Positions 1 through 7,417 of a stretch of 16,575 nucleotides of DNA are shown one piece after another. Below the pieces are notes generated by a model. The model saw only the letters and a list, made by a program, of their open reading frames with translations. It did not search any database and had not been told where the DNA came from. The stretch is from the NCBI GenBank assembly GCA_001771055.1, contig MESS01000143.1:44083-60657 (forward strand). The letters run 5' to 3'. The number at the start of each line of letters is the position of its first letter. The first letter of the stretch is position 1. This stretch comes from Caldithrix sp. RBG_13_44_9 (lineage in GTDB: Bacteria; Calditrichota; Calditrichia; RBG-13-44-9). The translations under genes and the position numbers were made by a program.

Positions 1-76
1 TCTTGCCGTGTAAATTCTTTTGGAGCGAAAATAAATCCTGCAGAAGTGATATAATGTCAAATAATTTTTTACTCAT
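1..76 (-). CDS. Possible 5' end of a leftward gene running off the window
   Basis: Read leftward from an ATG at 76-74, the frame stays open to base 1 and gives about 25 residues beginning MSKKLFDIISLLQDLF, an amphipathic helical pattern that looks protein-like. The same frame is open upstream to a stop at 214-212, and that upstream part also reads plausibly, so the true start could be further upstream at a non-ATG codon. There is no convincing ribosome binding site in front of the ATG. No family is recognised. It may equally be a chance open frame or a remnant. If real, it is transcribed divergently from the ABC transporter operon. Confidence 0.27.
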   Translation of the reverse strand, partial: MSKKLFDIISLLQDLFSLQKNLHGK

Positions 77-496
77 AAGTTCAGGAAAGGTAATAGTCCT
101 TTCGGTCAACCGGATTATCGTCAGATTTATTTTCAAATTAATATGCTCAAAGTATTTGATGATCTTGATTACCTTTCTACCTACCGGCCAAATTACAATA
201 AAAAATTCATTTTATCAACACTGTAATCTTGTTTTGCTGGATCCTTTTACCCACTTGTTGTTACTCCTGTTTTGAACTGAACCCCTCCAGAACTAATTTC
301 CGAGAATTCTGCCGCAATATAATTTTTGGGCTAAATATTTTTCAGCGATAAGTAATAGCTAAAAATTTAAGAAACTGTGTAACCTGGCCATCCATTTTTC
401 GTATCTCGAAGTGTTTCGTTTTTCAATTGCAAAGGTATCTGCACTAAGAACCTTAAGAAATATTCGGCAGGAAATAAAAACGGAGAAAAAAATACC
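77..496. other. AT-rich non-coding leader upstream of the ABC operon
   Basis: No convincing gene is seen on the plus strand here. A 90-codon frame near the left edge has no family resemblance and an unlikely composition. TATAAT occurs at 318-323, but no matching -35 hexamer lies 16-18 bp upstream, so a promoter for the downstream operon is not established. The segment ends in the purine-rich GGAGAAA at 482-488, which is the likely ribosome binding site of the adaptor gene, 8-11 bases from its ATG. No strong terminator hairpin was seen. Confidence 0.5.
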
Positions 497-1765
497 ATGT
501 CAAAGAAACGAATTATAATTATCGCCATATCTCTAATCTTGGTGATTGTGATTGTGGTGGCCATCCTCTCACGAAATGGAGGAAAGGATGCCATTGCCAT
601 ACAGACTGCTAAAGTCCAAAAGCAAAAGGTGGTGGAAACGGTGACTGCTACCGGTCGGATACAACCGCAAACTCAGGTAAAGATAAGTGCCGATGTGGCT
701 GCTAAAATTACTAAACTGGGTGTTGAGGAAGGGGATTGGGTTGAACGGGGACAATTTTTAGTTCAGCTGGATAGGGAACGATTTCTGGCAGCAGTAGAGA
801 GATCTGAAGCTAATGTCCGTTCAGCTGAGGCTGAAGCCAAATTGGCTGAAGAGAATATGAAAAAGGTCGAGAAAGATCATGATCGCACCCGCGGTTTATT
901 TGACCGCAAGCTGGAATCCCAGGCATTGCTCGACCAAGCCTATGCCGCCTATCAGGTGGAAAAGGCCCGCTTTCAATCCGCCCTGGAAATGGTGGAGCAG
1001 GTGCGGGCCACTTTGAAGCAGGCTCAGGATGATCTTTCAAAGACCACCATCTATGCTCCCATGGCGGGTACCATAAGCGCCCTTAATAAAGAAGAAGGAG
1101 AAATTGCCCTGGGCTCCCAATTCCAGGAAGATGTCATCTTGATTGTCTCGGATTTGAATGGAATGGAAGCCCTGGTAGATGTGGATGAGAATGATATTGT
1201 CAATGTAGCAACGGGTGACAGTGCCACCATTGAAGTAGATGCTCTGCCGGATAAAATTTTTAAGGGAGTAGTAATGGAAATTGCCAGCAGCGCCAAAATT
1301 TCCGGGCAGGGTTCTTCCGACCAGAAAACCGATTTTGAGGTGAAAGTATATGTGCTTAATGCCGGTGATGAACTGCGTCCCGGGATGACCGCCAGTAGCG
1401 ATATTGTGACCGACGTCCGGGACAGTGCTCTGGCCATTCCCATCCAAAGCGTGGCAGTGCGCACTCCTGAGCAATTAAAACCTCTCAATCCGGAACCAAA
1501 ACCGGATGCCGCTATTGCCGATGATTCAGCCGCCCAGATGTATCGCCCCGGGAAAGATGGATTTGTGGAAGTAGTATTCCTGGTGAATGACGGATTAGTG
1601 GAAGCCAAACAGGTTAAAACCGGGATCCAAAGCGATACTCATATTGAAATTATTGACGGCCTGTCAGAAAATGATGAGATCGTTATCGGGAACTACCGGG
1701 CAATCAGCCAGGATCTGCGAAATGGTTCCAATGTGATGGTGCAAAATACCCCGGTAAAACCATAA
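497..1765 (+). CDS. MacA/HlyD-family periplasmic adaptor of a tripartite ABC efflux system
   Basis: This 422-residue protein is the membrane-fusion adaptor expected to link the downstream ABC transporter to an outer-membrane channel. An N-terminal anchor (about 5-25, almost all Ile/Val/Leu) follows a short basic MSKKR, leaving the rest periplasmic. Order of parts: first lipoyl half at about 52-92 (GRIQPQTQVKISADV then GDWVERGQFLVQLD), a coiled-coil hairpin at about 93-182 rich in Ala/Glu/Lys, second lipoyl half at about 183-220 (APMAGTISALNKEEGE), beta-barrel at about 225-320, and a membrane-proximal domain to the C-terminus. A Pro-rich stretch at about 324-352 (LKPLNPEPKPD) interrupts the membrane-proximal part and is longer than in E. 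coli MacA. The length fits the family. It is the first gene of a four-gene operon. The transported substrate cannot be read from the sequence. Confidence 0.93.
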   Translation: MSKKRIIIIAISLILVIVIVVAILSRNGGKDAIAIQTAKVQKQKVVETVTATGRIQPQTQVKISADVAAKITKLGVEEGDWVERGQFLVQLDRERFLAAVERSEANVRSAEAEAKLAEENMKKVEKDHDRTRGLFDRKLESQALLDQAYAAYQVEKARFQSALEMVEQVRATLKQAQDDLSKTTIYAPMAGTISALNKEEGEIALGSQFQEDVILIVSDLNGMEALVDVDENDIVNVATGDSATIEVDALPDKIFKGVVMEIASSAKISGQGSSDQKTDFEVKVYVLNAGDELRPGMTASSDIVTDVRDSALAIPIQSVAVRTPEQLKPLNPEPKPDAAIADDSAAQMYRPGKDGFVEVVFLVNDGLVEAKQVKTGIQSDTHIEIIDGLSENDEIVIGNYRAISQDLRNGSNVMVQNTPVKP

Positions 1766-1802
1766 ATGTTTAGCTGCTCAACTTGGAACAGGCACAAACT
1801 CT

Positions 1803-1812
1803 AAGAAAGGAA
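1803..1812 (+). promoter_or_regulatory. Ribosome binding site that sets the ATPase gene start
   Basis: AAGAAAGGAA lies 6 bases before the ATG at 1819. A TTG at 1783 in the same frame would add 12 residues, but it has no comparable site and the added residues are not part of the ABC fold. ABC ATPases of this type begin a few residues before the first beta strand, exactly as the ATG start gives (MAFEIKKVTKTY). Confidence 0.7.
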
Positions 1813-1818
1813 TACGAT

Positions 1819-2514
1819 ATGGCATTTGAAATAAAAAAAGTTACGAAGACTTATAAGATGGGTAGTGAAATCGTATCAGCCCTGCGGGGAATTACAATGG
1901 AAGTGGGGAATAATGAATACCTGGCTATCATGGGCCCCTCCGGTTCGGGTAAATCCACTATGATGAATATTCTGGGTTGTTTAGATAAACCAAGCTCCGG
2001 TGCTTACTTTCTGGCGGATCGGGATGTCAGCAAAATGAATGATGACCAATTGGCGGAAGTCCGCAATCAGAAAATTGGTTTTGTGTTTCAAACCTTTAAT
2101 CTCCTTCCCAGAGCAGATGTATTTCATAATGTGGAATTGCCAATGGTGTATAGTGGAATGTCCTCCTCCAAACGCAGAAAATTAGCAGAAGAGGCAATTG
2201 AGAAAGTGGGTCTAACTGATCGTATGAAGCATAAACCCAGTGAATTATCGGGTGGACAGCGGCAGCGGGTGGCTATTGCCCGGGCCCTGGTAAATAATCC
2301 TTCCATTATTCTGGCGGATGAACCAACCGGCAATCTGGATTCGGCCACCGGGGAGGAAATCATGAGCATTTTCGATCATCTTCATCGGGCGGGCAACACT
2401 ATTATTCTGGTGACCCATGAAAATGATATTGCCATGCATGCTCACCGGATCGTCCGCTTGAAAGATGGATTGATTGAAAGTGATCTCTTAAATCAAAAGC
2501 ATTTTGCGGCTTAA
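1819..2514 (+). CDS. MacB/LolD-type ABC transporter ATP-binding protein
   Basis: This 231-residue stand-alone nucleotide-binding subunit should power the two permeases encoded next to it from the cytoplasmic face of the inner membrane. All catalytic motifs are present: Walker A GPSGSGKS at 39-46, Q-loop Gln91 (FVFQTFNLLPRADV), ABC signature LSGGQRQR at 143-150, Walker B IILADEPTGNLD at 163-174 with catalytic Glu168, D-loop within NLDSATG, and switch His200 (VTHEND). FNLLP after the Q-loop and DEPTGNLDS are typical of the MacB/LolD/FtsE branch. In E. coli MacB the ATPase is fused to the permease; here it is separate, as in many FCB-group bacteria. It lies 53 bp after the adaptor gene and 21 bp before the first permease gene. 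Confidence 0.95.
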   Translation: MAFEIKKVTKTYKMGSEIVSALRGITMEVGNNEYLAIMGPSGSGKSTMMNILGCLDKPSSGAYFLADRDVSKMNDDQLAEVRNQKIGFVFQTFNLLPRADVFHNVELPMVYSGMSSSKRRKLAEEAIEKVGLTDRMKHKPSELSGGQRQRVAIARALVNNPSIILADEPTGNLDSATGEEIMSIFDHLHRAGNTIILVTHENDIAMHAHRIVRLKDGLIESDLLNQKHFAA

Positions 2515-2535
2515 CTATCAATACTGAAGACCATT

Positions 2536-3771
2536 ATGAAATCCTTTCACGAAATCCTGGAATCATTCCACATCGCCTATGGGGCGGTTCGTGCCAATAA
2601 AGTAAGGGGAATGCTTACCACCTTAGGAATTATCATCGGAATCGTGGCAGTAGTGACCACCATGACTGCGGCCAACGGCCTGGGAAACCGCTTTAAGGAG
2701 AGCATTTCGGTGATTGGTTCCGATGTATTGTTTGTCTCGCGCACTCCCTGGATTTTCACTGGAAACTTTTTTGATTTCCGGAATCGGGAAAATTTGACTT
2801 TAAAGGACAGTGAAAAATTGGAACATCAGCTGCCTGCTGCCCGGGCTATTGATCCCCGTTCCTATACTACCCAGAGCATCAAGTACCGGTCGAAACAACT
2901 GGAAAATATTACCATCATCGGTGCGACCAATAATTATATATTGGTTTCAAACGCCGCCCCGGAATACGGTCGATTTCTGATATCCAATGATATTCAGTAT
3001 AAAAAGAATGTCTGTGTTATTGGTGCCGAAATTAAGGAACAACTCTTCAAGGATGTGGATCCAGTAAATAAAAAGATCAAAATTGGCAGGCATTTTTTTC
3101 TGGTGGTGGGGCTGATGGAAAAGCAGGGAAGTGCCAGCTTCTTCGGTGGTCCGAATTTTGACCGTCAGATTGTCATTCCCATCAGTTCGATGATGAAATG
3201 CTTCGGCGGTACCAATCGCCCGTTCGATATTGTAGTCAAAGCACCCAGCACCGAAGAAATGAGCGATTTTGAATATGCCTTAATCGGTGAAATGCGAAAG
3301 ATACGTAAACTGACACCCAGTGAAAGAGACAACTTTTCCATTAACAAAATGGATACCTTGATGAATGCCTATAACAATGTAATGGGAGTAGTGGTTCTGA
3401 TCGGATTGATCATTACCAGTATTTCTCTTTTTGTTGGCGGCATCGGAGTGATGAACATCATGTTTGTTTCGGTGACCGAAAGAACCCGCGAGATTGGTAT
3501 TCGCAAAGCGATCGGGGCTAAGAAAAAAACTATTCTGATCCAGTTCCTATTTGAATCATCCTCCATCTGTTTGGTAGGTGGATTAATCGGTCTGCTATTG
3601 GCTTTTGGGGTAACCAAACTGATCAATGCCTTTCTGCTCCCGGCCAGTATTTCCCCGACTATCGTGGCAGTTGCTCTGAGCATTTCCATTCTGGTGGGGA
3701 TTCTGTCCGGAGTGATCCCGGCGTATCGGGCTTCGCGCCTGAATCCGATTGAAGCCCTGCGTTATGAATAG
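2536..3771 (+). CDS. MacB-type ABC transporter permease (first of two)
   Basis: This 411-residue inner-membrane permease has the MacB/FtsX layout: one transmembrane helix near the N-terminus (about 26-46, TTLGIIIGIVAVVTTM), a large periplasmic domain (about 47-280), and three C-terminal helices (about 283-310, 342-366 and 375-398). The cytoplasmic loop carries the family motif VSVTERTREIGIRKAIGAKK (311-330), and the protein ends in the usual RASRLNPIEALRYE. Only a weak ribosome binding site (TGAAGA) lies before the ATG, so translation may be coupled to the ATPase gene. It is similar in layout to the next gene but clearly divergent in the periplasmic domain, which suggests a heterodimeric transporter. 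The substrate could be a lipoprotein, peptide, macrolide-like compound or glycolipid; nothing here decides. Confidence 0.93.
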   Translation: MKSFHEILESFHIAYGAVRANKVRGMLTTLGIIIGIVAVVTTMTAANGLGNRFKESISVIGSDVLFVSRTPWIFTGNFFDFRNRENLTLKDSEKLEHQLPAARAIDPRSYTTQSIKYRSKQLENITIIGATNNYILVSNAAPEYGRFLISNDIQYKKNVCVIGAEIKEQLFKDVDPVNKKIKIGRHFFLVVGLMEKQGSASFFGGPNFDRQIVIPISSMMKCFGGTNRPFDIVVKAPSTEEMSDFEYALIGEMRKIRKLTPSERDNFSINKMDTLMNAYNNVMGVVVLIGLIITSISLFVGGIGVMNIMFVSVTERTREIGIRKAIGAKKKTILIQFLFESSSICLVGGLIGLLLAFGVTKLINAFLLPASISPTIVAVALSISILVGILSGVIPAYRASRLNPIEALRYE

Positions 3772-3793
3772 TTTAGAATGAACGAGGAAAATA

Positions 3794-5041
3794 ATGGGAT
3801 TTATTGAAGCATTCAAAATGGCACATACTGCGATAATGACCCATAAATTGCGGTCTTTTCTTACCCTGATCGGTATTATCTCCGGGGTGGCTTCCATCAT
3901 CGCTGTAATGACCGGTATCTCGGTCATTCAATCTACCATCGAATCGGAATTGAGTGTTTTGGGGACCACTACTTTTCAGGTTCAAAAGTGGGCGGCCGGT
4001 GGACCAATCAGCGAGGAAGAAGCCCGCAAAATCCAGCGCCGACCGCCAATTACCACCGACCATGCCGATGCCATTCGCACTAAAGTCAAATCTGTGGATC
4101 TGGTGGGTTCAGAATTGTGGAGTTTTGGTCATGTGGCCCGCTTTAAGGATAAGGAGACCAATACCAATTTAACCTTGTGCGGTGGAACACCGGAATATGC
4201 TCCTAATAACACCCACTATGTGTATTTGGGCCGTAATTTGACCGATGAAGATATTAAGATTGGCCGCAATATAGCAATCATTGGTTTTGCGGTTGCTAAT
4301 GAACTTTTTCCATGGACTGATCCGATTCAAAAAACAGTTAAGATTGATGGACGAAAATATACCGTCATCGGAGTCTTTGAATCGAAAAAATCTTCCCTGG
4401 GGGGTAATTATGATAATTACCTGCTGATACCGATCAGCACTTTTAAACGGTATTATGGGGACCGTGATCCACGGGGCTTCGACCGCTCGGTGAATATCAC
4501 CGTCAATGCCAGATCCCCTGAATTGTTACAGGACGCGATTGCCGAGGTCCGCTCAGTGATGCGCTTCGAGCGGAATCTAAAACCGGATCAGGAAGATGAT
4601 TTTACAATTTTTACTAATGATAGTCAGATTAAAGTCTTTAATGAGACTACTGCCGGAATAAAGACTGCGGCATTTGTCATCGGGATTGTTGCCCTGATCG
4701 TAGCCGGAATTGGGATCATGAATATTATGCTGGTCTCAGTTACCGAACGCACTAAAGAAATCGGTATTCGGAAATCCCTGGGAGCCAAACGAAAAAATAT
4801 TTTATTGCAGTTTTTACTGGAAGCAATAATCCTATGTAATATTGGTGGAACCTTTGGGGTCCTGGTTGGTTTTGGTTTGGGTAATATTGTATCAATTCTC
4901 ACCGGATTCGCTGTGACGATTCCGATGGAATGGGCGGTCATCGGTTTGCTGTTCTGTACTACCGTAGGATTAACCTTTGGAATGTGGCCGGCTATAGTAG
5001 CTTCCAAGATGGATCCGGTGGAAGCCCTACGATTTGAATAA
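3794..5041 (+). CDS. MacB-type ABC transporter permease (second of two)
   Basis: This 415-residue protein has the same architecture as the preceding permease: N-terminal helix at about 22-43, periplasmic domain at about 44-288, and three C-terminal helices at about 290-316, 341-369 and 378-402. The cytoplasmic motif VSVTERTKEIGIRKSLGAKR spans 314-333 and the C-terminus is SKMDPVEALRFE. Its periplasmic domain differs markedly from its neighbour's, including a basic, Pro-containing stretch at about 76-88. A good ribosome binding site, GAGGAAA at 3784-3790, precedes the ATG, 22 bp after the previous stop. Two non-identical permeases with one ATPase gene point to a 1:1 heterodimer over an ATPase dimer (inference). 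The gene ends the operon just before the palindromic element at 5061. Confidence 0.93.
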   Translation: MGFIEAFKMAHTAIMTHKLRSFLTLIGIISGVASIIAVMTGISVIQSTIESELSVLGTTTFQVQKWAAGGPISEEEARKIQRRPPITTDHADAIRTKVKSVDLVGSELWSFGHVARFKDKETNTNLTLCGGTPEYAPNNTHYVYLGRNLTDEDIKIGRNIAIIGFAVANELFPWTDPIQKTVKIDGRKYTVIGVFESKKSSLGGNYDNYLLIPISTFKRYYGDRDPRGFDRSVNITVNARSPELLQDAIAEVRSVMRFERNLKPDQEDDFTIFTNDSQIKVFNETTAGIKTAAFVIGIVALIVAGIGIMNIMLVSVTERTKEIGIRKSLGAKRKNILLQFLLEAIILCNIGGTFGVLVGFGLGNIVSILTGFAVTIPMEWAVIGLLFCTTVGLTFGMWPAIVASKMDPVEALRFE

Positions 5042-5060
5042 TGAAAAATATTCTGTCTAT

Positions 5061-5223
5061 CCTGTTTAATTCACAAAATTGTTATTTATTTGAAGTAAGA
5101 TAAGTAATATTAATCCTTTTACTTTGCCACGGGTTTTCCCAAAGGGATCCCTCACGGGAAAACCCGTGGCAAAGGATAAATGAGCGGTAGCTTGACTTCT
5201 ATCAATTTTGTGAATTAAGCAGG
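5061..5223. mobile_element. Nested palindromic element, MITE candidate
   Basis: Outer arms at 5061-5081 and 5203-5223 are inverted repeats matching at 20 of 21 positions, each starting CCTG at the outer end. Inner arms at 5123-5140 and 5156-5173 are perfect 18-bp inverted repeats. The segments between the arms also show partial inverted similarity (GAAGT-AAG and ATCC blocks near matching places), so the 163 bp form one imperfect palindrome. CTAT lies directly outside both ends (5057-5060 and 5224-5227), as expected for a 4-bp target duplication. No open frame is inside. This fits a non-autonomous miniature transposable element, but only one copy is visible and no transposase family is assigned. 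It could alternatively be an extragenic hairpin element acting on operon mRNA ends. Confidence 0.5.
5123..5173. repeat. Perfect 18-bp inverted repeat with 15-base loop
   Basis: The left arm TTTGCCACGGGTTTTCCC is matched exactly by its reverse complement at 5156-5173. The loop (5141-5155) contains the 8-bp palindrome GGGATCCC at 5144-5151. The stem is GC-rich compared with the surrounding AT-rich DNA. No T-run follows on either strand, so it is not a classical intrinsic terminator, although a stem this strong 82 bases after the permease stop codon could stabilise or end the operon mRNA. Confidence 0.9.
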
Positions 5224-5420
5224 CTATATAAAGACTATTGCCGCCTGATAGTAAGCGTACTCGATCTGAAAATTACCTGGCACCTGCGAGTAAAATTCTC
5301 CCTCCTTTAAACTCTAAAATGGTAGGATATCAAATTCAATAATCTGAAAAATATCTTGATCAGGTTTTTATTTTTCCTGATTTCTTTCTATATTTTACAT
5401 TCAAATAAATAGAGTGGTCA
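5224..5420. other. Gap upstream of the Nudix gene
   Basis: No gene is seen. A short hairpin, ATCAGG at 5359-5364 and CCTGAT at 5376-5381 around a T-rich 11-base loop, lies upstream of the Nudix start. TATATT at 5389-5394 could serve as a -10 element, but no good -35 is present. A weak ribosome binding site, GAGTGG at 5412-5417, is 3 bases before the ATG. Confidence 0.4.
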
Positions 5421-6059
5421 ATGAGTAGTTCTCTTATTAAATCAATTGATTTTCAGAGTACGATCCAGCTGGTCGAAACCAGACTTCGGAATTATCGTCC
5501 CCAACTCATTCAGCGTGCAGGGGTGAAAAATTCGGCGGTGATGATTTTGTTCATCAATAGACAAAACATCCCCCATTTGATTTTTACTAAGCGGACGGAA
5601 TGGGTGGAGACCCATAAAGGACAGATCTCCTTCCCCGGTGGGATGCGGGATTCGACTGATGCTGATTTATTCCAGACGGCCAGACGTGAAACTTTTGAAG
5701 AAATCGGAATTGAACCTGAACAAATCCAATTATTAGGGCAATTAGACGATTTCTATACCGTCACCAATTTCATTGTATCACCTTTTGTTGGTTTGGTGAC
5801 GTATGAGTTCCGGTATCGGATCAATGAACGTGAAGTGGCCAAAGTCCTGGAAGTTCCGCTCTCATTATTTCTTGAATCCACTTACTTTGAAGTGAAAAAA
5901 TGGCCGTATCAGAATAGACTATATGATGTTTATTTTTATCACTACCAGCAGGAAGTGATCTGGGGGGCAACCGCTTTTATGGTAAACCGCTTTATTGGCA
6001 GGGTCTTTCAGTTTAATCCCGCACCCGATCCGGTATCACCAGAATCCTGCCCGATTTAA
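5421..6059 (+). CDS. Nudix hydrolase, probable CoA pyrophosphatase
   Basis: This 212-residue soluble protein carries the extended signature of the coenzyme A pyrophosphatase (NudL/YeaB, formerly UPF0035) branch: FTKRTEWVETHKGQISFPGG at 55-74 followed by D77 and D80, then RRETFEEIGI at 88-97 completing the Nudix box with Arg89, Glu90, Glu93 and Glu94, the expected metal-binding residues. The known family reaction splits CoA or acyl-CoA into phosphopantetheine and 3',5'-ADP. TVTNFIVSPFVG at 113-124 matches the conserved region after the Nudix box in this branch. The length is typical. It stands alone between the palindromic element and a convergent MFS gene, so context adds nothing about substrate. 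General Nudix assignment is secure; CoA specificity is inferred from the signature. Confidence 0.9.
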   Translation: MSSSLIKSIDFQSTIQLVETRLRNYRPQLIQRAGVKNSAVMILFINRQNIPHLIFTKRTEWVETHKGQISFPGGMRDSTDADLFQTARRETFEEIGIEPEQIQLLGQLDDFYTVTNFIVSPFVGLVTYEFRYRINEREVAKVLEVPLSLFLESTYFEVKKWPYQNRLYDVYFYHYQQEVIWGATAFMVNRFIGRVFQFNPAPDPVSPESCPI

Positions 6060-6105
6060 ATATTTCTCTCTAAAGTACCCTGACTATCAGGCTGATGGAT
6101 GGAAT

Positions 6106-7251
6106 TTATGATTCCACCGGAGATTTTAATTTAATTTTCTGAACGGCCATTAGTGAAATCAAACTTAGAACCGCACCGGTATAGAAAGGGATTTTATAAT
6201 CTATCATCCACATCAGACCGCCCAGGGCAGGAATAAATACGGCGGCAATGTGATTTACCGTGAATCCCATGGCCATGCTGGGTGCGATGTCCCCTTTTTC
6301 TCCGATTTTTTGAAAATAGGTACGGATGGCAATTGAAAAATTAAAGAAAATATGGTCCAGTATAAAAAGTACGGAAACCAAAATTTTCGAACCGGTTAGG
6401 GCATAAGCTACAAAAATGAACATATTGCTGAAATACTCAGCGGATAGCACTGCCCGCTCTCCGTATTTGATGATAGCCCGTCCGATAGCCGGACTTAGAA
6501 AATAATTGATCAGATTGTTGATAATAAATAACAGGGTAATATCCTGAATGCTGAACTGGAATTTTTTGACTAACAGGAAAACAGCAAAAGCCACAAAAAT
6601 TTGGCGGCGTGCTCCAGCCATGAAAGTGAGGAAATAGTATAACCAGTATTTTTTCCGGTAAACCATCTTCTTGTGCTGCGGCTGGATATCCGTTCTGCTG
6701 GGATTTTGCAAAAAACCCCAGCCACCGATCGCCAGGATAAAAATCCCAATAATGAGATACAGCTGGCGGTAGGCTAAAATTTTACTCAGTAGCAGGATAA
6801 ACAGTCCGATACCGATATTTGAAGCGGCAGCCAGGCTTCGCAATTTTCCAAAGATCCGGGGTGAGGTTTCATGATTGAAATATTGTAAAGTCAGAGATTG
6901 GTTGGTAGTTTCATAATAGTGAAAACCAGTGCTCATCAATAAGGTCGTCAACATCAATCCCATGTAGGTTGGAAAAAAACCCGTCAAGGCTAATCCTATT
7001 CCCAGGACCATGATGGAATATGCCGAAAGCTGGTGTTCACTTACGATGAGTAAAAGAAAAACCGCCAGCAGTGATAGAAATCCCGGAATCTCCCGGATGG
7101 ATTGAATCATTCCCATCTGATCCCCTTCCAACTGTACCAGTTCCACCGCGAAATTGTTGAATAACGTTTGCCATCCCTGAAGTCCGACATAGGCAGCCAC
7201 TGTCAACACCATCAGGAAACTATACATCGGATCTTTTTGGAGTGATTCCAT
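6106..7251 (-). CDS. Major facilitator superfamily transporter
   Basis: This 381-residue polytopic inner-membrane protein has about 11-12 hydrophobic helices in two halves. The halves are separated by a polar loop at about 186-202 (NPSRTDIQPQHKKMVYRKK). In the first half, GLQGWQTLFNNFAVELVQLE and IQSIREIPGFL fit MFS helices 1 and 2, and the basic PRIFGKLRSLAAASNIG resembles an MFS loop. GARRQIF starts the second half. The substrate cannot be predicted. The start chosen is the first ATG; there is no clear ribosome binding site before it, and a second Met at residue 9 is possible. The gene converges on the Nudix gene with a 46-bp gap and diverges from the sodium symporter gene, sharing the 7252-7417 control region. 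Whether the two transporters are functionally linked is unknown. Confidence 0.85.
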   Translation of the reverse strand: MESLQKDPMYSFLMVLTVAAYVGLQGWQTLFNNFAVELVQLEGDQMGMIQSIREIPGFLSLLAVFLLLIVSEHQLSAYSIMVLGIGLALTGFFPTYMGLMLTTLLMSTGFHYYETTNQSLTLQYFNHETSPRIFGKLRSLAAASNIGIGLFILLLSKILAYRQLYLIIGIFILAIGGWGFLQNPSRTDIQPQHKKMVYRKKYWLYYFLTFMAGARRQIFVAFAVFLLVKKFQFSIQDITLLFIINNLINYFLSPAIGRAIIKYGERAVLSAEYFSNMFIFVAYALTGSKILVSVLFILDHIFFNFSIAIRTYFQKIGEKGDIAPSMAMGFTVNHIAAVFIPALGGLMWMIDYKIPFYTGAVLSLISLMAVQKIKLKSPVES

Positions 7252-7293
7252 AAAGCAAAAATATTGTTTAAAAATTGTAAAATCAAAAACAAA

Positions 7294-7313
7294 ATCATAA
7301 TTATATCATAATT
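7294..7313. repeat. Tandem 9-bp direct repeat in the divergent control region
   Basis: ATCATAATT occurs at 7294-7302 and again at 7305-7313, a centre spacing of 11 bp or about one helical turn. It overlaps the predicted -10 element of the leftward MFS promoter. It could be an operator, or simply AT-rich sequence. Confidence 0.4.
7300..7308 (-). promoter_or_regulatory. Extended -10 promoter for the MFS gene
   Basis: On the leftward strand the sequence reads TGATATAAT, a perfect TATAAT with the TG of an extended -10 element. No good -35 lies upstream, which extended -10 promoters do not need. Transcription would start near 7293, leaving a leader of about 40 bases. Confidence 0.4.
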
Positions 7314-7340
7314 TCTGAATTTGAATTCTGGCTTTCCCAG

Positions 7341-7369
7341 TTGACTATCCCCTCATTCCTGCGTATTAT
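7341..7369 (+). promoter_or_regulatory. Sigma70-type promoter for the sodium/solute symporter gene
   Basis: TTGACT at 7341-7346 is followed after exactly 17 bp by TATTAT at 7364-7369, each one mismatch from consensus. Predicted transcription start is near 7376, about 40 bases before the ATG, with ribosome binding site AAGGAG at 7407-7412. This is the clearest promoter in the window. Confidence 0.6.
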
Positions 7370-7417
7370 TGTTGTCGAAATCCATGATGTAAGGCTGATC
7401 AATCTTAAGGAGAGAAT

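Noticed and set aside
3..275. 90-codon plus-strand open frame at the left edge
   Set aside because: No family resemblance, unlikely composition (runs of Ile/Leu/Phe from AT-rich DNA), no ribosome binding site; the opposite strand reads better over part of it.
318..323. TATAAT upstream of the ABC operon as a promoter
   Set aside because: No -35 hexamer at suitable spacing and no extended -10 TG; AT-rich DNA gives such matches by chance.
1037..1608. Long minus-strand open frames inside the adaptor gene
   Set aside because: They are antisense shadows of a clearly recognised HlyD/MacA gene and resemble no protein.
1783..1818. Upstream TTG start for the ATPase gene
   Set aside because: The ATG at 1819 has a better-placed ribosome binding site and gives the normal N-terminus of this ATPase family.
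5042..5420. CRISPR, tRNA or other structured RNA gene in the palindrome-rich gap
   Set aside because: Repeats are inverted rather than regularly spaced direct repeats, and no cloverleaf with the conserved tRNA T-arm sequence is present.
6079..6116. Small hairpins (CCTGACTATCAGG and TGGAAT/ATTCCA) between the convergent Nudix and MFS genes
   Set aside because: Stems are only 5-6 bp and no T-run follows on either strand, so a terminator call is not supported.
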